Below, in pieces: positions 25,206 to 34,609 of a stretch of DNA of 64,000 bases. The translations under genes and the position numbers were made by a program. Numbering within the stretch: position 1 is the stretch's first letter; each line of letters begins with the position of its first letter. The stretch is from UBA1563 sp037440065 (GTDB lineage: Bacteria > Bacteroidota > Ignavibacteria > Ignavibacteriales > Ignavibacteriaceae). Location: positions 496,001-560,000 of the forward strand of contig JBBIUV010000016.1 of NCBI GenBank assembly GCA_037440065.1, written 5' to 3'. Below the pieces are notes generated by a model. That model did not search any database and was not told the origin of the DNA. It worked only from the letters and a program-made list of their open reading frames with translations.

Positions 25206-28022
25206 ATGAAATCTGTCTTGTCAAAAATGTTAAAAAAAACATTGATTCTTACCTTAGCATTTACCGTTCTAGGTTTAAGCAGTAATAATTCCAAATATGA
25301 TGAGGGGAAACTTTATCGCCATTCATTGAAAAATGGGATGACTGTGTTGACTATGGAAAGACATATTGCTCCTTTGATATATCACCAACTTACTTACCGG
25401 GTTGGGTCAAGAGATGAATCGCTCGGCATTACCGGGATTTCTCACGTTGTTGAACATCTGATGTTTAAAGGAACGCCTAAATATGGAAAGGGAGAAGCTT
25501 CAAAAGTTATTACAAAAAATAGCGGTGTGTTCAACGCATTTACGATGAACGATATGACAAGTTATTATGAATATCTTCCCGCAAACAAAATAAATATTGC
25601 TTTTGAGATTGAATCAGATAGAATGCAAAATTGTATTTTTGATCCGGTTGAATTTAAATCCGAGATTGAAGTAATTAAGCAAGAACGGAGAATGCGCACG
25701 GAAAGTCAGGCAAATGGTATTCTGCAGGAAGCGATGAATTCAATTGCTTATAATTCTCATCCGAATCAAAATCCGATTATCGGTTGGCCAAGTGATTTGA
25801 GTCATGTAACCAGAGAGGACGCATTCAAATATTATAAAACATTTTACACCCCGAACAATTCATTCTTGGTTCTTATTGGAGATTTTGAAACTGCGAAGAT
25901 ATTGGAAGTTGTAAAAAAATATTATGAAAATATTCCTTCCGGACCATCGGTTCCGCAAGTATGGGCGTCTGAAGAACCACAAAAAGTAAGAAAAAGTTTT
26001 ACACTTTATCATGCAGATATTACACAACCTTCATTCAGAATGGCTTTCCACGTTCCAACCTATCAAGACTCTGATGCAGCGGCACTTAAATTGGCTGCAA
26101 TGATTCTCTGTGAAAAAAGTCGTGATGCAAGACTTTACAAACGGCTTGTTGAAAACGATCAAATCTCCACCGCTGCTGCAGGCGGATTTGGAATGGCAAA
26201 AGATCCACCTCTCTTTCAAATTAGTGTTAGTGTGAAGGGGGATAGTTTGGTAGGTAAAGCAGAAGCTACGGTTTGGGAAGAAATAAAGAAAATGCAAACC
26301 GGATTGGTTGAAGATCAGGAATTACAGAAAGTAAAAAATCGTTATAAGTTTTCCCAAGCCACCAGCTATGTCAAAAATGCAGATATCGGAAGCCGGATAA
26401 GCCGATATGAAACCTACTTTGGGTGGGATTTCTTCGAAGAATTTGATTCACGAGTGCTTTCTGTAACTAAAGAAAATATTCAAAAAGTGATGAAACAATA
26501 TTTTAATCCTGAGCAGGCGACCGTTGGATACTCATATCCGAAGGAAGGTTCAAAAAAGAAAGCTAAAAAAATATCAGGAAACGAAGATGAAGAAAATTCA
26601 AATGAACAAGAAGGAATTTTTGAAACTTCAGATGATGCTTTTTACTTTCAACCTCCCTTTGAGGCTCTAGATTTAATGAATTCATTTTCAAATCCCTTAG
26701 ATGATGAAGTAATTAAACCAAAGCCAATTGAACCGATGATCAAAACAATGAAATTGAAAAATGGGGTTACTTTGCATACGATGGAAAACCATCTTATCCC
26801 TACTGTTTCACTAGTAGGATTATTTGAAACCGGATTAATGCCGGAAGCTCTTGAGGGCGGTAAACCGGGTATTTCGTCGTTCTTGAGTAGTGTTATGAAT
26901 AGAGGGACCAAAAATCTTAATTATGAGCAGCTTTCAGAGAGGATGGCATTTGTCCCATTTTCATTCTCAACAAGTGGCAGCTATAAGAGTTTCTTCTTTC
27001 AAGGAAATTCTTTAATTGAAAACGCCGACGAAATGATGAAAATAGGTTACGATATGGTAACCGATCCTCGCGTGAGTCAGGAAGATATTGATAAAGTTAG
27101 ACCAAGAGAACTCATCTCAGCTCGGGACCGTTTCAAAAAAACTTCAATAAAGGCTTTCTATTATTTATTTAATAATCTTTTTACGGACCATCCTCTAACC
27201 AAATTCAACAGTACCGAAGAATCAATAAAAAGTATTCAACGAGAAGATCTTCTCGCATTTCATAAAAAATATCTCGATCCGGGCCGCCTTACAATTTTAA
27301 TGGTTGGAGATATGACTCCAGCAGCGATGAAAGATTTGGCTGATAAATATTTTGGCAATTGGAAAAAATCTGATACAGCTCCTGCTATAATTCCCACTCC
27401 AAAGGTGATGGAACTTAAAAAGAAAGAAATAAAAGTCTTCACTGAAAAAGATTATTCCGAATGTACAATAAATGTTGGATTTGCTCCTTATAATGATGTT
27501 AAACCTGAAGAGGAAGAAATCGTAACGGTGTTAAATCATATTCTTGCTGGAAGCGCTTTAACATCGCGTATGGGAATAGAGCTTCGCGATAAACAAGGAT
27601 TGATCTATGGAATTAAAAGTGAATTATGGAGCAAGAGTGATGACATTGGGTATTGGAAATTTAATACTAAAACTGGTCCCAAAAACACTGAGAAGGTAAT
27701 TAAAGGGATTTTCAGTGAAATTAAAAAGCTGATCACAGAGGGTGTAAGCGATACTGAATTGAATCAAGCTAAACAAAGATTAATCGGACTCTTACCATTT
27801 TACGTAGAAACCCCCGATGATGCATCGCAATACGTTTTTGAAATGATTCAAAAGAAACAACCATTTAATTTTTTTGATGAAAAAGCAAAGCGCATTATTT
27901 CCGTTACCAAAGAAGACATCTTGCGTATTGCTAAAAAATATTTTACGCTTGATAAATTTATCATTGTTGTAGATGGTCCGATAGAAGAAAATTCATTAGA
28001 TAGTTTATTGAATGAATTGTAA
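25206..28022 (+). CDS. Exported M16-family (pitrilysin-like) zinc peptidase
   Basis: A 938-residue two-half M16 peptidase. The N-terminal half has the inverted zinc motif His80-x-x-Glu83-His84 (SHVVEHLMFKG) with a distal acidic segment (EIEVIKQERR, about 152-161). The C-terminal half (from about 520, TMKLKNGVTLHTMEN) keeps the fold but has no HxxEH, as is normal. A hydrophobic N-terminus (about 8-24) suggests export. A Lys/Glu-rich linker at about 455-480 separates the halves. M16 enzymes next to TonB receptors are known from the Fus ferredoxin-uptake system; that similarity is only contextual here. Confidence 0.9.
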   Translation: MKSVLSKMLKKTLILTLAFTVLGLSSNNSKYDEGKLYRHSLKNGMTVLTMERHIAPLIYHQLTYRVGSRDESLGITGISHVVEHLMFKGTPKYGKGEASKVITKNSGVFNAFTMNDMTSYYEYLPANKINIAFEIESDRMQNCIFDPVEFKSEIEVIKQERRMRTESQANGILQEAMNSIAYNSHPNQNPIIGWPSDLSHVTREDAFKYYKTFYTPNNSFLVLIGDFETAKILEVVKKYYENIPSGPSVPQVWASEEPQKVRKSFTLYHADITQPSFRMAFHVPTYQDSDAAALKLAAMILCEKSRDARLYKRLVENDQISTAAAGGFGMAKDPPLFQISVSVKGDSLVGKAEATVWEEIKKMQTGLVEDQELQKVKNRYKFSQATSYVKNADIGSRISRYETYFGWDFFEEFDSRVLSVTKENIQKVMKQYFNPEQATVGYSYPKEGSKKKAKKISGNEDEENSNEQEGIFETSDDAFYFQPPFEALDLMNSFSNPLDDEVIKPKPIEPMIKTMKLKNGVTLHTMENHLIPTVSLVGLFETGLMPEALEGGKPGISSFLSSVMNRGTKNLNYEQLSERMAFVPFSFSTSGSYKSFFFQGNSLIENADEMMKIGYDMVTDPRVSQEDIDKVRPRELISARDRFKKTSIKAFYYLFNNLFTDHPLTKFNSTEESIKSIQREDLLAFHKKYLDPGRLTILMVGDMTPAAMKDLADKYFGNWKKSDTAPAIIPTPKVMELKKKEIKVFTEKDYSECTINVGFAPYNDVKPEEEEIVTVLNHILAGSALTSRMGIELRDKQGLIYGIKSELWSKSDDIGYWKFNTKTGPKNTEKVIKGIFSEIKKLITEGVSDTELNQAKQRLIGLLPFYVETPDDASQYVFEMIQKKQPFNFFDEKAKRIISVTKEDILRIAKKYFTLDKFIIVVDGPIEENSLDSLLNEL

Positions 28023-28033
28023 TTAATCATTAT

Positions 28034-28066
28034 GGTTGACTCTTGTACATCAAAAATGAGTCAACC
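28034..28066 (+). terminator. Hairpin behind the M16 gene (possible terminator)
   Basis: GGTTGACTC at 28034-28042 and GAGTCAACC at 28058-28066 form a perfect 9-bp stem with a 15-nt loop. The trailing sequence TTAACTTAATATT is only weakly T-rich, so termination may be partial. Confidence 0.5.
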
Positions 28067-28089
28067 TTAACTTAATATTAGAGGTTCGT

Positions 28090-30087
28090 ATGAAACAGAT
28101 TGGGACAAAAAGTAATCTAATTATTTCTTTACTTCTGCTTGTTGCAACGCCATTGTTTGCACAAGATCCGGACTTTAGTATTAATAAAAGTTTTGGGGGA
28201 ATTTATAAAGAATATGGAAATGCAATTATAGCAGATTCATCTTGTAATGTATACATGACAGGTGAAACATTTTCTCCCTCACTTAATTTTGGAAATAATA
28301 TTACACTATCTGCCCCTGGGTTAACTGGAACAGGTAACTGTGAATTTTTCTTAACCAAGTTTGATCAAAATGGAAATGCTAATTGGACGAAAAGGGGAGG
28401 TGGCTCTCTTACGGACAGAGGATATGGAGTTATTATTGACAACACCGGAAACTTAGTTGTTGCAGGGCATTATTATGGAGTTGCTACTTTTGATACTGTA
28501 ACCAGAACTTCCGCTGGAAATTTAGATGCATTTATAGCAAAGTATGATACATCAGGAAATATTATGTGGTTCCGCGAAGGGAAAGATGTATCTCAATCTT
28601 CTGTTAGAGGACTTGCTTATGATAATAATGGAAATTCAATTATAGTTGGCTACTATGGCTCTTCAACCGGACCAACGATTACTTTTGACAATATTGTGTT
28701 AACAACTGCTGGACAAAGAGATATTTTTTTGGTTAAATATAATGCAGATGGTCTTATTCAATGGGGAGTTTCTGCAGGTGGATTGAAAACTAATGAAGAA
28801 GGTAAAGCAGTTACCAGTGATGCAAGTGGAAATATTTATATAACCGGCATGTTTGTCGATACAGCTTCGTTCGGAAATATCACTCTAATTGGTAATGGAA
28901 ACAGTGACATATTCATTGCGAAATACAATCCTCAAGGACAAGTTCTATGGGCGAAAAGTGCAGGTGGACCAAATGCAGATGTAGGTTATGGAATCTCTGT
29001 TGATAAAAACGGTAATCTTTATGTTGGTGGTAGCTTTGATAGTTTAGCAACTTTTAACGGGACTACATACTACACAAACGGTGATACCTTAACCGATGCT
29101 TTTGTAGCACTTTTCGATACAGATGGAAACTTTAAATGGGTAAAAACATTTGGAGGAGAAAACAGTGATAATTGCTCAAAAGTGATCTCCGATATTGATG
29201 GGAACTGTTATGCATTTGGCAATTTCAGAAGTACCGCATTGACCGGTGCTAAATTTGGCAATCTCGCTTTAAACGCTACTTCAATTGGATTTGATGATGT
29301 CTTTTTTATGAAGTTATCGCAAACCGGAGAACTTCTGTGGATTAAACAAGCTGGAGGAGAAGATCTGGATAGAATTACCGACGCAACAATTAATTCAAAA
29401 GGGAAAATTCTTGCTGTAGGCTATTATAAAAATTATATAAAACTTGGTTCAGACTCACTAAAGTCAGGTGGTAATGAAGATATTTTCCTTTCACAAATTG
29501 GAAATAATGTTGTTCCAGTTGAACTTAGTTCTTTCGCAGCCAATTTTCAAAATGGAAATGTCGTTTTGAATTGGTTAACGGCAACAGAAAAAAATAATTA
29601 CGGATTTGATATTGAGAGAAGTGAGAACAAAGTATCTTTCAGCAAAATCGGATTTATTAAAGGAAGCGGAACCACGACAGAACAGATGAAATATTCCTTC
29701 TTCGATAATAACTTAACCTCGGCAAAATATTATTATCGGTTAAAACAAATTGACTTAGATGGTTCGTACTTATATTCAAATATTATTGAAGTAAACACCG
29801 AAATCCCTTTAAAGTTTGAACTTTTCCAGAATTATCCGAATCCATTCAATCCGGAAACAAAAATATCGTTTACCTTGCCTGATGATGCAAAAGTTGTATT
29901 AAGTCTCTACAACGTTCTTGGAGAATTGGTAGTTACTTTACTCAATGCCGATTTATCCGCCGGAAGACATACCCTCGATTTCAACGCTTCCAATTACGTA
30001 AGCGGAGTTCTGTTTTATAAATTAAGTTCGACTCAGAAAAACGGAAATACCATTTCGAGTATAAAAAAAATGATCATTACTAAATGA
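28090..30087 (+). CDS. T9SS-secreted SBBP-type beta-propeller protein
   Basis: A 665-residue protein with a signal peptide ending LFAQ (about 25). Residues 35-470 contain about seven SBBP-type repeats of the form GNxYxxGxF...DxFxxKYDxxGNxxW. A fibronectin-like segment (about 475-565, ELSSFAANFQNGNVVLNWLTA) precedes a C-terminal T9SS type A domain with NYPNPFNPETKISF and a Ser-Ser-Ile-Lys-Lys-Met-Ile-Ile end. The fibronectin-like linker is shared with the protein at 32146. It is probably a secreted or surface adhesion or binding protein; no enzyme motif is visible. Confidence 0.85.
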   Translation: MKQIGTKSNLIISLLLLVATPLFAQDPDFSINKSFGGIYKEYGNAIIADSSCNVYMTGETFSPSLNFGNNITLSAPGLTGTGNCEFFLTKFDQNGNANWTKRGGGSLTDRGYGVIIDNTGNLVVAGHYYGVATFDTVTRTSAGNLDAFIAKYDTSGNIMWFREGKDVSQSSVRGLAYDNNGNSIIVGYYGSSTGPTITFDNIVLTTAGQRDIFLVKYNADGLIQWGVSAGGLKTNEEGKAVTSDASGNIYITGMFVDTASFGNITLIGNGNSDIFIAKYNPQGQVLWAKSAGGPNADVGYGISVDKNGNLYVGGSFDSLATFNGTTYYTNGDTLTDAFVALFDTDGNFKWVKTFGGENSDNCSKVISDIDGNCYAFGNFRSTALTGAKFGNLALNATSIGFDDVFFMKLSQTGELLWIKQAGGEDLDRITDATINSKGKILAVGYYKNYIKLGSDSLKSGGNEDIFLSQIGNNVVPVELSSFAANFQNGNVVLNWLTATEKNNYGFDIERSENKVSFSKIGFIKGSGTTTEQMKYSFFDNNLTSAKYYYRLKQIDLDGSYLYSNIIEVNTEIPLKFELFQNYPNPFNPETKISFTLPDDAKVVLSLYNVLGELVVTLLNADLSAGRHTLDFNASNYVSGVLFYKLSSTQKNGNTISSIKKMIITK

Positions 30088-30145
30088 GTTGATTTGCAAA
30101 TACTTGAACCAAAATTTAAAGTAACTATTTAAATACGGAGTTATA

Positions 30146-32101
30146 ATGACAAACAAAGTTCGCGTAATATTTCAATCAATATTTTTAGCCTTGATCGGAT
30201 ATGTAGCCATCAGGCCACTTTTCGATAAAGCATATGTTTCAGATTTTGAAGCTTACTGTCCCTTCGGCGGAATAGCTTCGTTAGGAAGTAAACTGAGTCA
30301 AGGAACTATGTCATGTAACATGAGCGAAACTCAAGTATTACTTGGCATTGGCGTTATAGTTGGGATAATTCTCGTTGGAAAATTATTCTGCAGCTACATT
30401 TGTCCTATTGGCTCTATTACAGAGTGGTTAGGGAAATTGGGTGAAAAATGGAAAATAAGAATTGATATGCCGAAGATGTATGATCGCCCACTACGCATCT
30501 TGAAATACGGAATCCTTTTCGCAGCATTATATTATACAATGACAAGTAGTGAATTGTTTTGTAAAGAATTCGATCCCTACTTTGCCTCCGTAAATCTTTT
30601 TAACAATACTGATATTGTTTTATACTTTGCAATTCCGGCATTTGTATTCACAATACTTGGAGCAATATTCTTTAGACTTTTCTGGTGCAAATATCTGTGC
30701 CCCTTAGGTGCAATCAGCAATATTTTTCTAAATATCGCCGGTGCGGGAATCGTGATACTGTTATTCATTATAGCAAACTATTTGGGTGCTGGATTAAGTT
30801 ATGTCTGGCTCCTCCTTGGATTAGTTTTGACTGGAGTAGCAAATGAACTTGGATGGATGAAGAGTTTTCTTATGCCGATTCCTAAAATCACCAGGAATAC
30901 AGATACTTGTTCGGAATGTGGTATTTGTGACGAAGAGTGTCCGCAAGGAATAAACATTTCGAAATTCAAACAAGTCAATCACATTGATTGTTCACTTTGT
31001 TCAGATTGTATTCATGCATGTCCGGATACTAAATCGCTTACCATAAATAAAAGCAATAAGTTGAAATATTTAGCCCCCGTAGCTACTGTAGTTTTAATAC
31101 TGTTAAGCCTTGGAGCAGCAAGAAATTTTGAGTTTACAACGATATCTGAACGTTGGGGTAATTATGACAAAACAAAAAATATTGCCGTATACAAACAAAC
31201 CGGATTGAAGAATATTAAATGTTATGGTAGTTCCATGTCCTTAAAGAATCAACTTGAGAATGTTGATGGAATATCTGGGCTTGATACTTATGCTAAATCA
31301 CACTCGGTTACCATCTACTACGATCCAAAAGTAATTTCTGAAAAGAAGGTGAAAAAATCACTTTTCACTCCAACAAAAATGGAAGTAAGAAAAATAAGAG
31401 GGGGAGTTGATTCGCTTGCTCAATGGGAAATAGGAATATACGGTTTATTCGATCTTTATGATTTTAACAATCTTTTTTATACGCTTAAAGAAGATGAAGG
31501 AGTCTACGGTTTTGAAACCCATTTTGGGGAACCGGTAGTCGCAAATGTTTTTTACGATGCTTCGAAAACGAACATTCAAAAAATGATTAGCCAAATCGAA
31601 AAAGACTTTGTGATGGCTAAGAAAGCAAAGGCAATCGAAAAGGTTGAATTGGACTTTAAGGTTGCAGATAAAGGGACAAATCAAGGATACATCTCACTTG
31701 CAAATTATAAACAAAGAATATTCAGACCGTATGATAGAAAATTCAATGATTATAAGGAATATTCTAAAGAACAACTTTCTGTTTTTGTATTCCCGATGCC
31801 TGAAGCGGGCGTTCCAACTCTAAGAAGATTCCTTGGTTCACTTTCAAGTCATTTATCTGCCGATGAGGGAATTGTGCGATTATCTACACGGTATACAACC
31901 ACTCCATCCGCGTTTATTTATTTTGACAACTCCAAAACCAATGTAGAAAAAATCAAATTAGCACTAGTTAAACCAATGTTAACAGTCTTTTTAAGTGACA
32001 CTGAAACGAAAGATATTGAAAATCCATTTCACATAAAGCCTGACGGAAAGGTATTTAAATCAACTGATATTCTGATAGATAGTGAGGATGATACTGACTA
32101 G
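30146..32101 (+). CDS. Membrane polyferredoxin (NapH/CcoG-like) with three HMA-like domains
   Basis: A 651-residue inner-membrane protein. N-terminal helices carry NapH-type Cys motifs (YCPFGG near 38, CSYICPIG near 87, CKYLCPLG near 183). Two canonical 4Fe-4S sites follow: CSECGICDEECP (about 255) and CSLCSDCIHACP (about 283). After a further helix (about 308-325) the C-terminal half contains three segments predicted as ferredoxin-like beta-alpha-beta-beta-alpha-beta folds (about 345-415, 427-490 and 541-615). The first resembles a heavy-metal-associated domain but has a single Cys (NIKCYGSS). This combination suggests electron transfer to a metal or cofactor at the membrane. No enzyme partner is visible nearby. 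Confidence 0.8.
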   Translation: MTNKVRVIFQSIFLALIGYVAIRPLFDKAYVSDFEAYCPFGGIASLGSKLSQGTMSCNMSETQVLLGIGVIVGIILVGKLFCSYICPIGSITEWLGKLGEKWKIRIDMPKMYDRPLRILKYGILFAALYYTMTSSELFCKEFDPYFASVNLFNNTDIVLYFAIPAFVFTILGAIFFRLFWCKYLCPLGAISNIFLNIAGAGIVILLFIIANYLGAGLSYVWLLLGLVLTGVANELGWMKSFLMPIPKITRNTDTCSECGICDEECPQGINISKFKQVNHIDCSLCSDCIHACPDTKSLTINKSNKLKYLAPVATVVLILLSLGAARNFEFTTISERWGNYDKTKNIAVYKQTGLKNIKCYGSSMSLKNQLENVDGISGLDTYAKSHSVTIYYDPKVISEKKVKKSLFTPTKMEVRKIRGGVDSLAQWEIGIYGLFDLYDFNNLFYTLKEDEGVYGFETHFGEPVVANVFYDASKTNIQKMISQIEKDFVMAKKAKAIEKVELDFKVADKGTNQGYISLANYKQRIFRPYDRKFNDYKEYSKEQLSVFVFPMPEAGVPTLRRFLGSLSSHLSADEGIVRLSTRYTTTPSAFIYFDNSKTNVEKIKLALVKPMLTVFLSDTETKDIENPFHIKPDGKVFKSTDILIDSEDDTD

Positions 32102-32145
32102 GGAATCAATTAATTAACTGTATCTATAAACATATGAGGTGAGTA

Positions 32146-34551
32146 ATGAAAAAAATGACTACTCTTTTCTTGGTGTTCGTTCTTTCGATGTCCATGTTTC
32201 CACAAGCGTTTACTTGGGAATGGTTAAATCCAAAACCGCATGGGAATACATTGAGATCAATCAAAGTTATCGATGCAAATACACTTGTGGCTTTCGGTGC
32301 TGCCGGAGTAATGCAGAAATCAACAAATGGCGGAACTACGTGGATTGTAACCAACGCTGATACTGCTGGAAGGGAATTTAGATCTTCTACTTTCGTCAAT
32401 TCTTCAATTGGTTATGCTTGCGGAGCAAATGGGTTATTGATGAAAACCACCGACGGGTGTAATACAATTTCTTATTTAAATTCGAATACTACCGAACTTC
32501 TCTATTCGATTGACTTTGTTGATGCTGACACCGGTTATGTAAGTGGAGCAAATGGATTATTGATGAAGACTACAAATGGAGGATCGAGCTGGTCGACAGT
32601 TACAACCCCTGTTGTAGCAACATCAGCTATTTATTCCGTATTTGTCCAAAGTGCTTCTAATGTATTTATAGGCGTTGCAACAACCGGTGCCGTTTATCGT
32701 TCGACTGATTACGGCGCCACCTGGACAAATACCAATCTACCAGCAACAAAAACGGTCTGGGATGTATTTTTCCTTGATGCAAATTATGGATGGGTAGCGA
32801 TGCAAAATAGTGGTGTGGTTTATAGAACTACTGATGGTGGAACCACCTGGACTTCTTCAACAGTAAACAGTCTGATTGTTCCCAATTCTGTGAGATTTAT
32901 GGATGCTGCTACAGGCTTTGTAACAAATAATAACAATAGTTCAATCTACAAAAGCATTGATAGCGGAAAAACCTGGACTGACGTTTCTTCAAATGGTGAT
33001 TATCAATATTGTGTAGCTTTTGATGGAACCACAGCTTACAGTGTTGGAAGATATGGTAGTATGGTAAAAAGTATTGATAATGGAAGTACCTGGATCCCTC
33101 TTACAGTTTCAAAAACATTTACTCAATTAAGAATGATAAAATTCACTAGTAGCAATATTGGTTATGTCGCCGGTGGAAATACTACTTCAGGCTTTCTTCT
33201 AAAAACAATCAATGGTGGAACTACCTGGGATAATGTTGGATATGATTTCTTATATCAAATTTATTCTTTTGCGATTACATCCCCTAATGTTTGGTACGCT
33301 GGTAGTGGAAACAATAAATTATTTAAAACAACCGATGCAGGAACAACATTCACAGAACAAACCCAAACTGTGATTGTAAGTACTACTACCGATTTTAATG
33401 ATATAGGTTTTGCTGATTCTGCCAACGTCTACGCAGTAAGTTCAGGGGGAGGAATAGTCAAAACAACGGATGGCGGAACTACATGGATAACTGCAAATTC
33501 ACCATTTGGAACTACTGCGGTCTGGGCAGTCAAAGTATTTGATGCTCAAAAAGTAATTGCAGTTGGTGCAAGTGCAAAAGCCTATGTTACAACAGATGGC
33601 GGAACCACCTGGACACCATTGACCACTGGGATTCCGGGAAGTTTCTTCTGTATGAAGTTCTTGAATAACAATTTCGGAATTATTGCAGGATACAATAATC
33701 CCAATCCGGTAGCTGCGAAAACTACCGATGGTGGCGCAACATGGACTCCTTTGGTATTTCCATCCGCGTACGATGGCAATAGTATTTGGGCAATAGAATA
33801 TATGGATGAAAATGTATTCTGGTTGGGTGATGTTAATGGAAATATTTATTATACCACAGACGGTGGAACTACATGGAATACTTCTAAAAAAGTAAATGCT
33901 AATGCGCTATTTAGTTTTACTGTTGTTGGCGATGATATGTGGATGTCTGGAACTGGGGGTACAATTATTAAAGGACATGCTAATCCAGCCACTCCTGTTG
34001 AACTTGTATCTTTTAGTTCAACAATCTCCGATCGCAAAGTTAATCTAACATGGAAGACCGCGACCGAAAAAAATAATTCTGGTTTTGATATTGAGAGAAA
34101 ATTACAAAACGATAATTGGATGAAGATTGGTTTTGTAAAAGGGAATGGTTCAACGACCGAATCGTCAACTTATTTCTTTCTTGATACACCAAATAAGAAT
34201 GGAAAAATCTCATACAGATTAAAACAAATTGATTTCGATGGAAGTTATACCTATTCCGATGCAATTCAAGTTGATTTGAGTCTTCCGGTTGAATTTTCAT
34301 TAGCCCAGAATTATCCAAATCCATTTAATCCGGTTACAACAATAAATTATAGTTTAGTCACAAAATCAAAGGTAGACTTAAAAGTATACAATATCCTTGG
34401 GAAAGAAATTGTTACTCTTGTAAATCAAATGCAAGAAGCTGGAAATCACCAAGTTCAGTTTGATGCCTCCAAACTTGCAAGTGGCGTTTATTTCTACGAA
34501 TTGAGTGCCGGACAATTTAGTGCAAAGAAAAAAATGGTTATCCTGAAATAA
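32146..34551 (+). CDS. T9SS-secreted beta-propeller (YCF48/Asp-box repeats) with Fn3-like linker
   Basis: An 801-residue exported protein with a signal peptide (about 1-18). Some thirteen Asp-box repeats (KTTDGGTTW type) lie between residues 60 and 600 and are so alike that the DNA encoding them is itself repetitive. A fibronectin-like domain (about 615-705, ELVSFSSTISDRKVNLTWKTA) precedes the T9SS type A sorting domain (NYPNPFNPVTT and a KKKMVILK end). GAGGTGAG precedes the ATG. It ends module A, directly before a strong terminator. Confidence 0.85.
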   Translation: MKKMTTLFLVFVLSMSMFPQAFTWEWLNPKPHGNTLRSIKVIDANTLVAFGAAGVMQKSTNGGTTWIVTNADTAGREFRSSTFVNSSIGYACGANGLLMKTTDGCNTISYLNSNTTELLYSIDFVDADTGYVSGANGLLMKTTNGGSSWSTVTTPVVATSAIYSVFVQSASNVFIGVATTGAVYRSTDYGATWTNTNLPATKTVWDVFFLDANYGWVAMQNSGVVYRTTDGGTTWTSSTVNSLIVPNSVRFMDAATGFVTNNNNSSIYKSIDSGKTWTDVSSNGDYQYCVAFDGTTAYSVGRYGSMVKSIDNGSTWIPLTVSKTFTQLRMIKFTSSNIGYVAGGNTTSGFLLKTINGGTTWDNVGYDFLYQIYSFAITSPNVWYAGSGNNKLFKTTDAGTTFTEQTQTVIVSTTTDFNDIGFADSANVYAVSSGGGIVKTTDGGTTWITANSPFGTTAVWAVKVFDAQKVIAVGASAKAYVTTDGGTTWTPLTTGIPGSFFCMKFLNNNFGIIAGYNNPNPVAAKTTDGGATWTPLVFPSAYDGNSIWAIEYMDENVFWLGDVNGNIYYTTDGGTTWNTSKKVNANALFSFTVVGDDMWMSGTGGTIIKGHANPATPVELVSFSSTISDRKVNLTWKTATEKNNSGFDIERKLQNDNWMKIGFVKGNGSTTESSTYFFLDTPNKNGKISYRLKQIDFDGSYTYSDAIQVDLSLPVEFSLAQNYPNPFNPVTTINYSLVTKSKVDLKVYNILGKEIVTLVNQMQEAGNHQVQFDASKLASGVYFYELSAGQFSAKKKMVILK

Positions 34552-34562
34552 CATTCTATAGT

Positions 34563-34592
34563 AAGGGCGAAAGTAATTTCGCCCTTTTATTT
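34563..34592 (+). terminator. Rho-independent terminator
   Basis: AAGGGCGAAA at 34563-34572 and TTTCGCCCTT at 34577-34586 form a perfect 10-bp stem with a GTAA loop, followed by TTTTATTTT. It separates module A (ending at 34551) from module B. Confidence 0.85.
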
Positions 34593-34606
34593 TGTTCAAA
34601 ATAAAA
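34585..34606 (+). promoter_or_regulatory. Perfect 10-bp palindrome just before the module B receptor start
   Basis: TTTTATTTTG at 34585-34594 and CAAAATAAAA at 34597-34606 are exact inverse complements with a 2-nt spacer, overlapping the T-tract of the terminator and ending 3 nt before the ATG at 34610. It leaves no room for a normal ribosome-binding site. It may be an operator or a translation-controlling hairpin. Confidence 0.5.
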
Positions 34607-34609
34607 TTT

